From assembly GCA_963720675.1 (NCBI GenBank), contig CAVRGH010000010.1, forward strand, positions 1 to 64,000: a DNA stretch of 64,000 bases, read 5' to 3'. Made by a program: the position numbers and the translations under genes. Below, piece after piece: positions 1 to 8,472 of the stretch. Every line of letters begins with the position of its first letter. Positions within the stretch are counted from its first letter, which is position 1. A model generated the notes under the pieces. The model made no database searches. It worked only from the letters and a program-made list of their open reading frames with translations, and was not told the DNA's origin. Origin of the DNA: JALHSW01 sp963720675 (GTDB lineage: Bacteria > Actinomycetota > Acidimicrobiia > IMCC26256 > PALSA-555).

Positions 1-460
1 GCGGCTCGAAGACGACGACGGGCGTCTCGGCCGTGCGCAGGCCGGCGTAGCCGTCGAGATCGTCGTCGACCTCGGCCCAGAGCTGCCACAGCCGCTCCCG
101 CTCGGCCCCGGTGGCCTCGACCGCGTGCACCGGCCGCGGCTCCTGGCCCTTCAGGCGGACGACGACGTCGGGGTGCGCCTCGACGTTGCGCCACCACGCG
201 GGATGGCCCTCGTCCCAGCCGTTCATCGCCAGCACGACGAGGTTCGGGCCGTCCTCGAGGTAGCCGACGATGACCGTGCGCTCCTGTCCGGACTTGCGCC
301 CGACGGCCGTGAGGCGCATGGCGCCCCAGCCCCGCTTGCTCGCGGGGGTCCACAGGAAGCGGCCGCCGCTGATCCGGTTGAGCGCCCGGTGGACGCGCCA
401 GAACGCGTGCTTGAACCACGCCGGCGGGAGCTTCGGCGGTCGGGTCGGGTCGGTCGCCAT
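1..460 (-). CDS. DUF385 / deazaflavin-dependent nitroreductase family protein (3' end off window)
   Basis: Reading leftward from the ATG at 460 gives an open frame to the window edge. The protein begins MATDPTRPPKLPPAW and contains TAVGRKSGQERTVIVGYLED and NGWDEGHPAWWRNVEAHPDV, characteristic of the Ddn/DUF385 split-barrel family, whose studied mycobacterial members use reduced F420 to reduce quinones or nitro compounds. The G-R-K-S-G loop and the HPAWW-N-L/V-x-A-x-P segment are the recognisable family features. F420 use is inferred from the family. About 153 codons are visible and the C-terminus is missing. The next gene on this strand, a PhoD phosphatase, ends 41 bases upstream, so co-transcription is possible. 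Confidence 0.85.
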   Translation of the reverse strand, partial: MATDPTRPPKLPPAWFKHAFWRVHRALNRISGGRFLWTPASKRGWGAMRLTAVGRKSGQERTVIVGYLEDGPNLVVLAMNGWDEGHPAWWRNVEAHPDVVVRLKGQEPRPVHAVEATGAERERLWQLWAEVDDDLDGYAGLRTAETPVVVFEP

Positions 461-500
461 GGTCGGTGTCTCCTGGCGGGTCGGACAACCAAGAATCGGG

Positions 501-2007
501 CTACGAGACCTTCGTCGGCGTCCTCGCGCCGAGGGGGACCTCGAACGTGGCGCCGAGCGCCTCGCCGTCGGTCCGCTCCAGCACGGTGTCGAGGTGCCAG
601 AACTGGGCCTGCACCCGCTCGGGGGTGACGTCGATCACCACGTAGCCGTGGGAGTCGAGGTCGCACCACTGCCAGTGCGGCAGGAACTCGATGATCTTCT
701 GCTCGAGCTCGAGCGACCGCGGGTCGCGGCGGGGCCAGCCCATCTTGTCGTCGAGGTTCTGTGACGTGAGGCTCGGCGTCACGAACTCCGCCGCCACCGG
801 CTGATCGGTCGCGTCGAACGGGTCGCGGTGCAGCTCCAGGGCGAGCGACACGTGCACGTCGCCCGACAGCACGACCAGGTTGTCGAAGTGCGAGAAGTGC
901 TCGAGCAGCGCGTCGCGCTCGACGGGGAAGCCGTCCCACTGGTCCCAGTCGGGCTCGGTCTCGTCGGACGGCGATGAGCTTCACCGTCTTCAGCGGGTGC
1001 CGCAGCTCCTCGGGGAGCGCCGGGTTCCACGTCTGGGACATCACCGACGGGTTCCCGAGCAGGCGCCACGTCGTGGTCGAGGCGTCCATCTCGCCGAGCA
1101 GCCACGCCTTCTGCTCGGCGCCCATCGCGGTGCGGTCGGGGCCGAACATCGCGTCGCCGGGCACCGGCTCGTCGCGACGGGTGCGCGTGTCGAGCAGGTA
1201 GATCTCGGCGAGTGACCCGAGCGGCACCTTCCGGAACACCCGCGACGGGTCGTCGGGGTCGGGTCGGCGGACGGGCAGCCACTCCTCCCGGGCCCGGAAC
1301 GCGTCCGCCTTGCGCCGGCTCCACGGCCCGTACTCGGGCTTGTGCTCCTGCGCGCCGTCGCGCCACGCGCCGTCGGCCAACTCGTGGTCGTCGAGCGTGG
1401 GGATGATCGGGTGCTTCAGGTGCAGCGCCTGCACGTCGGGGTCGCGGTGGTACTGGTCGTAGCGGGTGCGGTAGTCCTCGAGCGTCACGCACTCGTTGAG
1501 CGGGTCGAACGGGCGGCCGATGTCGGCGCCCGGCGTCTGGCTCGCGGGCGGCGTGTTCGACGCCTCGTAGATGTAGTCGCCGAGGTGCAGGAGGAACTGC
1601 ACGTCGTCGCGCGCCGCGATCCGCGAGTACGCGTTGAAGAAGCCGGCGTTGAACTTCGCGCACGACACCATCGCGAACTTCAGGTGGTCGGTCTCGGCGG
1701 GCAGCGTGCGGGTGCGGGCGATGGGGGAGTCGGTGCCGCGTGCCCGGAAGCCGTAGAAGTAGTGGGTGTCGGGCTCGAGCCCGCCCACGTCGACGTGCAC
1801 ACAGAAGTCGTGCTCGGCCTCGGCGGTCGCCTGCCCCGACGCCACCAGGTCGGTGAAGCCCTCGTCGCGGGCGACGGCCCAGTCGACCGTCTCCGAGTCG
1901 CCGGGCGAGCCGCTGACCCGGGTCCAGATGATGACCGAGTCGGTCGTCGGGTCGCCGGACGCGACCGCGTGGCCGAAGGGTCCGGGGGTGTCGTGGCGGG
2001 GGCTCAT
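501..2007 (-). CDS. phoD: PhoD-like alkaline phosphatase/phosphodiesterase (one frameshift)
   Basis: From ATG at 2007 the protein opens MSPRHDTPGPFGHAVASGDP, an immediate PhoD N-terminal domain. It continues through the metallophosphoesterase core (CAKFNAGFFNAY, LLHLGDYIYEAS, PTLDDHELADGAW, EIYLLDTRTRRDE) to LSGDVHVSLALELH and QAQFWHLDTVLER. D, H and N/H residues in HLGDYIYE, DDHE and SGDVH are the expected metal ligands. The frame breaks near 970 by one base; beyond it the protein resumes at DETEPDWDQWDGFPVERDA. Total about 501 residues. No Tat or Sec signal precedes the core, unlike the secreted Bacillus enzyme, so it may be cytoplasmic or the true start may lie upstream. Phosphate-ester hydrolysis is inferred from family. 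Confidence 0.82.
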
Positions 2008-2062
2008 GGCCGGTGAACCTACTGCCAACGGATTCCGGTCCCCACGGCTCACCCCCCTGGGT

Positions 2063-2109
2063 TTCTTGGCACGTTGACCCGCGGTATTCGCCGACCAGCG
2101 TGCCAAGAA
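2063..2109. repeat. Perfect 11-bp inverted repeat in the phoD/chsE2 intergenic region
   Basis: TTCTTGGCACG at 2063-2073 is the exact reverse complement of CGTGCCAAGAA at 2099-2109, separated by 25 bases. The loop starts with TTGACC (2074-2079), which could be a -35 element. It lies between the PhoD start (2007) and the chsE2 start (2190), so it could be an operator for either gene. Function unknown. Confidence 0.5.
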
Positions 2110-2176
2110 CCCGGGAAGGAGGGGGCGGACGGGGTCCGACGGCCCACTTTGCCGCCCCACGCCGCCGCCGGTAAGT

Positions 2177-2190
2177 TGCAACGCGTTCTA
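2177..2190 (+). promoter_or_regulatory. KstR-type operator overlapping the chsE2 start codon
   Basis: TGCAACGCGTTCTA matches the published KstR consensus TNNAACNNGTTNNA at every fixed position. Its last base is the A of the chsE2 ATG. No Shine-Dalgarno sequence precedes the start, and TAAGTT at 2172-2177 fits an actinobacterial -10 (TANNNT), so the transcript is probably leaderless with the repressor covering the transcription start. KstR is the TetR-family cholesterol-catabolism repressor of mycobacteria and rhodococci; its gene is not in this window. Near-identical 14-mers occur at 55847 and 56401. Confidence 0.78.
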
Positions 2191-3376
2191 TGTTTCTCGA
2201 TTACACGGACGAGCAGCGCGCCCTCCGCAAGGAGCTGCGCGAGTACTTCGCCAACCTGCTGACGCCGGAGCTCCGAGCGGAGCTGGGTGCCGCCGGGGAG
2301 GGCAGCCGCGGCCTTTCGCACCGTCGTGCGCAAGATCGGCGCCGACGGGTGGCTCGGCATCGGCTGGCCCAAGGAGTACGGCGGCCAGGGCCGCGACGCG
2401 TTCGACCAGTTCATCTTCTTCGACGAGATCGCAGCGGGCCGCGGCGCCGTTCCCGTTCGTGACGATCAACACCGTCGGCCCCACGATCATGAGCTACGGC
2501 ACGGAGCAGCAGAAGCAGCAGTTCCTGCCCGGCATCCTCAGCGGCGACATCAACTTCGCGATCGGGTACACCGAGCCCGAGGCCGGCACCGACCTCGCGT
2601 CGCTCAAGACGAAGGCCGAGCTCGACGGCGACGAGTGGGTGATCAACGGCAACAAGGTGTTCACCAGCGGCGCCAACCAGGCCGACTACATCTGGCTCGC
2701 GTGCCGGACGGATCCCGAGGCCAAGAAGCACAAGGGCATCTCGATGATCATCGTCCCGACCGACTCGCCCGGCTTCAAGTGCACGCCGATCGTGACGGTC
2801 GGCAGCGTGGTCACCACCGCCACCTACTACGACGACGTGCGCGCGCCGAAGGAGAACGTGGTCGGCGACGTGAACGCGGGCTGGCGGCTCATCACCAACC
2901 AGCTCAACCACGAGCGCGTCGGCCTCGCCGCGCTCGCCGGCCTCACGCACCGCCTCTACGACGGCATGCTCGAGTGGGTCGCGACCGCGCCGTCGGGCGA
3001 GCCCGACGGGCGCACGATGGCGCAGGTGCCGTGGGTGCAGATGGACCTCGCCCGGGCGCACGCCAAGCTCGAGGCGATGAAGCTGCTCAACTGGCGCATG
3101 GCGACCGCGGTCGCGAACGACACGCTCACGCCGACCGACGCGTCGGCGAGCAAGGTGTTCGGGGTCGAGACCCAGATCGAGGTGTACCGGATCTTCCTCG
3201 ACATCCTGGGCGCGGCCGGGTACCTGGCCGCGGGCTCGCCGGGTGCGGTGCTGCACGGTGAGGTCGAGCGCGCGGCACGGGCCGCGCAGATCAACACGTT
3301 CGGTGGAGGCGTCGTCGAGGTGCTGCGCGAGATCGTGGCCACCGTCGGCCTGGGCATGACGAGGAGCTCCCGCTAG
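2190..3376 (+). CDS. chsE2: Acyl-CoA dehydrogenase, ChsE2/FadE29-like (two frame breaks)
   Basis: The protein starts MFLDYTDEQRALRKELREYF and carries GWLGIGWPKEYGGQG, AIGYTEPEAGTDLASLKTKA, GNKVFTSGANQADYIWLACR and ends with INTFGGGVVEVLREIVATVG. This pattern closely resembles FadE29 (ChsE2) of M. tuberculosis, one subunit of the ChsE1-ChsE2 dehydrogenase that oxidises the three-carbon side-chain CoA thioester of cholesterol. The start matches the family N-terminus. Frame breaks near 2300 and 2445 each equal one extra base and interrupt an otherwise complete protein of about 395 residues. The stop TAG shares its G with the GTG start of chsH2, so translation is probably coupled. A KstR-type operator lies on the start codon. 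Confidence 0.86.
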
Positions 3377-4368
3377 TGGCTGATGCCGACCAGAAGACGG
3401 GCGAGATGACCGAAGCGGACAAGGCCGCGTTCCTGGCCAAGCTCCGCGAGTTCGAGGGGATGGAGACGGCCAGCCAGGTCGGGCCCGACCCGGTGAACCA
3501 GCCGATGATCCGCCACTGGGTCGAGGCGATGGGCGACAAGAACCCCGTGTACACCGACCCGGAGTTCGCGGCCGGCACGGTGCACGGCGAGGTGATCGCG
3601 CCGGCGGTGAGCCTCCAGGCGTGGGTGATGAGCGGCCTCAAGCCCCGCGGCGCCGACGGCCCGTCGCCCCAGGACACCCTGATGGACCTGCTCGACGGCG
3701 CGGGCTACTCGTCGGTGGTCGCGACGAACTGCGAGCAGGAGTACTCGCGGATGCTCCACCTCGACGACCACCTCCAGACGCGCTCGGTGCTCGAGAGCGT
3801 GTCGGAGGAGAAGCAGACCGGGCTGGGCATCGGCCACTTCGTGACGACGCGCATCGAGTACACGACGACCGACGGCGAGCCCGTCGCCAAGATGCTGTTC
3901 CGCATCCTGAAGTTCAAGCCCGGCACCGGCCGCGGTGGCCCGCCCGCCGCCGAGCCCGAGGAGAAGCCGCGCCCGAAGCGCCCGCGTCCTGCGATCACGA
4001 TCGACAACCAGTTCTGGTTCGAGGCCGCGAAGCAGCACCAGCTGGTCATCCAGCGGTGCGAGTCGTGCGGCGCGCTGCGCCACCCACCCCGCCCGCGCTG
4101 CGACAAGTGCGGCTCGTACAACTGGGACACGGTGGAGGCGAGCGGCAAGGGCACCGTCTACTCCTTCGTGGTCGTGCACTACCCGCAGGTGCCGGCGTTC
4201 GACTACCCGCTCGCCATCGGGCTCATCGAGCTCGAGGAGGGGACGCGCCTCGTCGCCGACATCGTGGGCATCGACCCCGGCGACGTGACGGTGGGCATGC
4301 CCGTCGAGGTCGAGTGGCAGGACCACGACGAGGACCTGTCGCTCCCGGCGTTCCACCCGGCGACGTAG
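3376..4368 (+). CDS. chsH2: Two-domain MaoC-like / DUF35 protein, ChsH2-like
   Basis: Intact, 330 residues. Residues about 1-185 are a MaoC/FAS1-dehydratase hot-dog domain (GPDPVNQPMIRHWVEAMGDK, YTDPEFAAGTVHGEVIAPA). A charged linker rich in P, K and R follows (EEKPRPKRPRPA), then a DUF35 OB-fold domain with a zinc ribbon CESCG...CDKCG and YSFVVVHYPQVPAFDYPLAI. The architecture is that of mycobacterial ChsH2, which pairs with ChsH1 as the steroid side-chain enoyl-CoA hydratase and whose DUF35 domain docks the Ltp2 aldolase. GTG start chosen because it overlaps the chsE2 stop. Here it sits between the two dehydrogenase subunits, unlike in M. tuberculosis. chsE1 begins 10 bases downstream. Confidence 0.87.
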   Translation: MADADQKTGEMTEADKAAFLAKLREFEGMETASQVGPDPVNQPMIRHWVEAMGDKNPVYTDPEFAAGTVHGEVIAPAVSLQAWVMSGLKPRGADGPSPQDTLMDLLDGAGYSSVVATNCEQEYSRMLHLDDHLQTRSVLESVSEEKQTGLGIGHFVTTRIEYTTTDGEPVAKMLFRILKFKPGTGRGGPPAAEPEEKPRPKRPRPAITIDNQFWFEAAKQHQLVIQRCESCGALRHPPRPRCDKCGSYNWDTVEASGKGTVYSFVVVHYPQVPAFDYPLAIGLIELEEGTRLVADIVGIDPGDVTVGMPVEVEWQDHDEDLSLPAFHPAT

Positions 4369-4378
4369 GGCCGCCGAG

Positions 4379-5513
4379 ATGGACTTCGGGTTGAGCGAGG
4401 AGCAGCAGGCCGTTCGCGACCTGGCGGAGCAGATCTTCCAGGGCTCGGTCACGGTCGAGCGGGTCAAGGCCGTCGAGGCGAGCGACGACCGCATCGACCG
4501 AGACCTCTGGCAGGCGCTCGCGGACGCGAACCTGCTCGGCATCTCGCTGCCCGAGGACGTCGGCGGCAGCGGCCTCGGGTTCACCGAGCTCACGCTCGTG
4601 CTCGAGCAGCAGGGCCGCGTCGTCGCGCCCGTCCCGTACTGGGCGACGGTCGTGTGCGGGGCGCTCCCGATCGCCGAGTTCGGCACGCCCGATCAGCGGG
4701 AGCGCTGGCTGCCCGCGGTGGTGCAGGGCGACGCGATCCTCTCCGCCGCGCTCGCCGAGATCGGCGTGAACGACCCGCTGCACCCGCAGCTCCAGGCCGC
4801 GCAGGCCGACGACGGCGCGGAGGGTGCGCCGTGGCTGCTGGACGGCGCTCAAGATCTCGGTGCCCGCGGCGCCGATCGCCGACGCGCTCGTCGTGCCGGC
4901 GATGACGCCCGACGGCCTCGGCGTGTTCCTGGTGGACACGAGCCCCGACTCGGTCGTGCACGACGACCGCGGTCACCACCGACCGCTCGCTCGTCGGGCA
5001 CGTCACCTTCACGAACGCGCCGGCCGAGCCGCTCGGCGACCTGGCGGCGGGGAGCGCGTCACGCGCTGGATCCTCGACCGGGCGCTGCTCGGGCTCGCGG
5101 CGATCTCGATCGGCGTGTGCGAGGAGGCCGTGCGCATGGCCGCCGAGTACACCAACGGCCGGGAGCAGTTCGGCAAGCCGCTCGCCACGTTCCAGGGCGC
5201 GCAGATCAAGGCGGCCGACGCGTACATCGACACCGAGTGCATCCGGGTGACGACCCAGCAGGCCGCGTGGAAGCTCGACGAGGGCCGCGACGCGTCGAGC
5301 GACGTGCTCGTGGCGAAGTGGTGGGCGAGCGAGGCGGGCCAGCACGCGGTGCACATGACCCAGCACCTGCACGGGGGGATGGGCGCCGACATCGACTACC
5401 CCGTCCACCGCTACTTCCTGTGGGGCAAGCAGATCGAGGACACGCTCGGTGGGGCCGGTGCGACGCTCGCACGGCTCGGCGCCGAGCTCACGAGCACGGG
5501 AGCCGCACGATGA
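4379..5513 (+). CDS. chsE1: Acyl-CoA dehydrogenase, ChsE1/FadE28-like (three frame breaks)
   Basis: Begins MDFGLSEEQQAVRDLAEQIF and reads through LGISLPEDVGGSGLGFTELT in the first frame. It resumes as KISVPAAPIADALVVPAMTP, then DRSLVGHVTFTNAPAEPLGD, then LDRALLGLAAISIGVCEEAV, EQFGKPLATFQGAQIKAADA and HLHGGMGADIDYPVHRYFLW. Breaks lie near 4850, 4973 and 5045. The spliced protein of about 378 residues has the length and motifs of a FadE28-type acyl-CoA dehydrogenase, the partner expected for ChsE2 in an alpha2beta2 complex. Its stop overlaps the chsH1 start as ATGA (5510-5513). If the breaks were real, the gene would be dead and the operon non-functional. Confidence 0.83.
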
Positions 5514-6032
5514 CCGCGACCGACGCAGCAACGAAGAGCCTCCAGTACGACGACGTGCAGGTGGGCGACCAGCTGCCGCAGCTCGACATCCCGCTCACGC
5601 GCACGCTGATCGTGTCGACCGCGATCGCGTCGCGCGACTACCAGGACGTCCACCACGACCCGGGCCTCGCGCAGGAGCGCGGGTCGAAGGACATCTTCAT
5701 GAACATCCTGACGACCAACGGGTTCGTCGGCCGCTACCTCACCGACTGGGCCGGCCCGAACGCGGTGTTCAAGAGCGTGAAGATCCGCCTCGGTGCGCCG
5801 AACTACCCGGGCGACACGATGGTGTTCACCGGTGCCGTCACCGAGAAGGCCGACGGCGAGATCACCGTCGCGCTGAAGGGCTCGAACAGCCTCGGCGACC
5901 ACGTGACCGGCACGGTCACCCTCGAGCTGCCCCACGGGCCCCTGTCGTGGAAGGCGCCCGACGCCAAGGCACCACAAGAAGGACAAGAAGCGCAAGAAGG
6001 CGGAGAAGCACAAGAAGAAGGGTGCCAAGTGA
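5510..6032 (+). CDS. chsH1: MaoC-like hydratase subunit, ChsH1-like, with a lysine-rich tail
   Basis: Starts MTATDAATKSLQYDDVQVGD, then ASRDYQDVHHDPGLAQERGS, the hydratase-2 motif with conserved Asp and His, and VKIRLGAPNYPGDTMVFTG of a hot-dog fold. ChsH1 is the catalytic partner of ChsH2. Without correction the frame runs straight into ltp2 (and back into chsE1), giving an artificial three-gene fusion. Removing one base near 5972 restores a stop at 6030-6032 that overlaps the ltp2 GTG, and yields a C-terminal tail KKDKKRKKAEKHKKKGAK. The tail is absent from the short (about 129-residue) M. tuberculosis ChsH1 as I recall it, and could be nucleic-acid, membrane or CoA binding; that is speculation. 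Confidence 0.83.
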
Positions 6033-7213
6033 GCGAGAAGCATCGTCTGCTCGACGCCGGCGCGATCGTCGGGATCGGCGCCACCGAGTTCTCCAAGGAG
6101 TCGGGCCGCTCCGACCTCCAGCTCGCGATCGAGGCGTGCGAGGCCGCCATCGACGACGCGGGGATCAAGCCGAGCCAGGTCGACGGCATGGTGACGTTCA
6201 CCGCCGACACCAACCCCGAGATCGAGATCGCCAAGAACCTCGGCATCGGTGAGCTGAGCTTCTTCTCGCGCATCCACCACGGTGGTGGCGCGGCGTGCGG
6301 CACGATCCAGCAGGCGGTGCTCGCGGTGAACGCGGGCGTCGCCGACTACGTCGTCTGCTACCGGGCGTTCAACGAGCGCTCCGGGCACCGCTTCGGCGCC
6401 GGCGTGCAGGACCGCCCGGCGACGGCGACGGCCGAGAGCGCGCACTTCGCCTGGTACGCACCGCACGGCCTGCTCACGCCCGCGCAGTGGGTCGCGATGT
6501 TCGCGACGCGCTACATGCACGAGTTCGGTGCGACGAGCGAGGACTACGGCCGCATCGCCGTCGCCGACCGCAAGCACGCGGCGAACAACCCGAAGGCGTG
6601 GTTCTACGAGAAGCCGATCACGCTCCAGGACCACCAGGAGAGCCGCTGGATCGTCGAGCCGCTGCACCTGCTCGACTGCTGCCAGGAGAGCGACGGGGGA
6701 CAGGCGATCGTCGTCACCACGCCCGAGCGGGCGCGTGACCTGCGCAACCCGCCCGTCATCATCAAGGCGTCGGCGCAGGGCGCCGGCGACAACCAGGAGA
6801 TGATGACGAGCTACTACCGCGACCCGATGAGCGGCCTCCCCGAGATGGGCCTCATCGCGCGGCAGCTCTGGAACACGACCGGCCTCAGCGCCGACGACAT
6901 CCAGGCCGCGATCATCTACGACCACTTCACGCCGTTGGCGCTCCCGCAGCTCGAGGAGTTCGGGTTCTGCAAGCGGGGCGAGGCGAAGGACTTCATCAAG
7001 GACGGCAACATCGAGCTCGGCGGCCGCCTCCCGATCAACACCAACGGCGGCCAGCTCGGCGAGGCGTACATCCACGGCATGAACGGCGTGGCCGAAGGCG
7101 CGCGCCTGATCCGCGGCACGTCGACGAACCAGCCCGAGGGCGTGGAGCACGTCCTGGTGACGGCCGGCACGATGGTCCCCACGAGCGCACTGGTGCTGGG
7201 CAAGGCCGCGTAG
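6029..7213 (+). CDS. ltp2: Thiolase-fold steroid side-chain aldolase Ltp2
   Basis: Intact, 394 residues from GTG at 6029, which overlaps the chsH1 stop (GTGA). Motifs: AGAIVGIGATEFSKESGRSD, GGGAACGTIQQAVLAVNAGV, YAPHGLLTPAQWVAMFATRY, LPINTNGGQLGEAYIHGMNG. These match the SCP-x/Ltp thiolase-like family without the classical cysteine nucleophile of biosynthetic thiolases. In M. tuberculosis, Ltp2 with the DUF35 domain of ChsH2 performs the retro-aldol cleavage that releases propionyl-CoA and the C19 steroid. Operon position at the end of the igr-like set agrees. Pathway role is inferred from homology and synteny. Confidence 0.88.
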   Translation: MSEKHRLLDAGAIVGIGATEFSKESGRSDLQLAIEACEAAIDDAGIKPSQVDGMVTFTADTNPEIEIAKNLGIGELSFFSRIHHGGGAACGTIQQAVLAVNAGVADYVVCYRAFNERSGHRFGAGVQDRPATATAESAHFAWYAPHGLLTPAQWVAMFATRYMHEFGATSEDYGRIAVADRKHAANNPKAWFYEKPITLQDHQESRWIVEPLHLLDCCQESDGGQAIVVTTPERARDLRNPPVIIKASAQGAGDNQEMMTSYYRDPMSGLPEMGLIARQLWNTTGLSADDIQAAIIYDHFTPLALPQLEEFGFCKRGEAKDFIKDGNIELGGRLPINTNGGQLGEAYIHGMNGVAEGARLIRGTSTNQPEGVEHVLVTAGTMVPTSALVLGKAA

Positions 7214-7267
7214 GTGCGCCTGGTTGGGGTCGCATCCGCTGACGAAGCCTTGCCGCCCTTGCGATCT

Positions 7268-7910
7268 TCAGCCGAGGTAGCGCAGAACCGCCAACACCCG
7301 CCGATGATCGCCCTCGTCCGGCTCCAGCCCGAGCTTCGCGAAGACGTTGCCGATGTGCTTCTCCACGGCGCCCGCGCTGATCACGAGCTTCTCGGCGATC
7401 GCTCGGTTCGAGCGGCCCTCCGCCATCAGTGACAGCACCTCGCGCTCGCGGGGCGTCAGGCGCGTCCAGCGCGGAGTCCTTGCTGTGGCGGCCGAGGAGC
7501 TGGGCGACGACGTCGGGGTCGAGCGCGGTGCCGCCCGCGCCGACGCGCTGCACCGCCTCCACGAACTCGCGCACGTCGGCGACGCGGTCCTTGAGGAGGT
7601 AGCCGAGGCCGGTGGCGTCGCCGGCGAAGAGCTCGCGGGCGTACTCGTCCTCCACGTACTGGCTCAGCACGAGCACGGCGAGGCCGGGCTGGGCCTGGCG
7701 GGCCTCGTGCGCGGCGCGCAGGCCCTCGTCGGTGAACGTGGGCGGCATGCGCACGTCGACGATCGCGAGGTCGGGGTGGTGCTCCTCGACCACGGCGAGG
7801 AGCTCGACGCCGTCGCCCGCGGTGGCGACGACGTCGATGCCCTCGTCTTCCAGCAACCGCTCGAGGCCGGCGCGCAGGAGGACCGAGTCCTCGGCGATGA
7901 CGACGCGCAC
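7268..7910 (-). CDS. NarL/LuxR-family response regulator (one frame break)
   Basis: Receiver domain starts MRVVIAEDSVLLRAGLERLL. Acidic residues E-D near residue 7, phosphorylatable Asp in HHPDLAIVDVRMPP, T/S and K in LVLSQYVEDEYA and LLKDRVADVREF. The C-terminal LuxR-type helix-turn-helix LTPREREVLSLMAEGRSNRA, IAEKLVISAGAVEKHIGNVF is in a second frame, joined by one extra C near 7475. Total about 213 residues. A histidine kinase of the matching HisKA_3 class is on the same strand 1.2 kb upstream, but an opposite-strand methyltransferase lies between, so they are not one operon. Target genes are unknown. Confidence 0.85.
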
Positions 7911-7926
7911 GGCGGTCGGGGTGTGG

Positions 7927-8343
7927 CTAGCCGGGCTCGGGGACGACGCCGAGCTGGATCATCATCTTCAGGTCGTCGCTCTGACCCCAGTGCTCGACGG
8001 CCTTGCCGTCGCGCGTGCGGATCCGATCGAACATCCCGACCTCGATCTTCTTGCCGGTCGGCGGGATGCCGTTGAAGTCGCCCTTGTGGGTGCCGGTCGC
8101 GGTCGACTGGATCCAGACCTCGTCGCCGTCGACCGCCGTCGCGACCACCTTCGCCGTCAGGTCGGGGAACGCGCCCGGAACATCCCGACGAGGGCCTTGA
8201 GGGCGTCCTGGCCCTCGGGCATGCCGGGCATGGTCTCGTGCTCCACGAAGTCGTCGGCGAGGAGCTCGTCGATCAGCTCGACCTTGCCCTGTCCGATGAC
8301 CTCTTCGACGAGCTGTCGGGCCAATGCCTCTGAGGTCTGCCAT
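7927..8343 (-). CDS. SnoaL-like ester cyclase/polyketide cyclase-fold protein (two compensating frame breaks)
   Basis: A strong Shine-Dalgarno (GAGGAGG) precedes ATG at 8343. Correct coding reads ALARQLVEEVIGQGKVELID and ELLADDFVEHETMPGMPEGQ in one frame, then AFPDLTAKVVATAVDGDEVW and FNGIPPTGKKIEVGMFDRIR and ends LKMMIQLGVVPEPG in another. The start and end share a frame, so the breaks near 8330 and 8175 compensate. About 138 residues, the normal size of SnoaL/NTF2-fold proteins of the ester-cyclase type. Substrate unknown. It ends 16 bases before the response regulator start and could be co-transcribed with it. Confidence 0.75.
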   Translation of the reverse strand: MADLRGIGPTARRRGHRTGQGRADRRAPRRRLRGARDHARHARGPGRPQGPRRDVPGAFPDLTAKVVATAVDGDEVWIQSTATGTHKGDFNGIPPTGKKIEVGMFDRIRTRDGKAVEHWGQSDDLKMMIQLGVVPEPG

Positions 8344-8472
8344 GTCGTTTCCTCCTCGGTGTCGGGGATGCGGTGCGGTCGGGAGCATACGGTGCTCCGC
8401 TCCGGCGCATCAGGCGCAGGGCCCCGTGGCACCTCGTAGGCTCCGCGGTACGTCCCGAGGCAGGAGGCGGTC

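Noticed and set aside
4379..7213. A 944-codon fusion of ChsE1, ChsH1 and Ltp2
   Set aside because: The fusion arises because frame breaks in chsE1 and chsH1 happen to leave the same frame open. Restoring the breaks gives separate genes with ATGA and GTGA overlaps.
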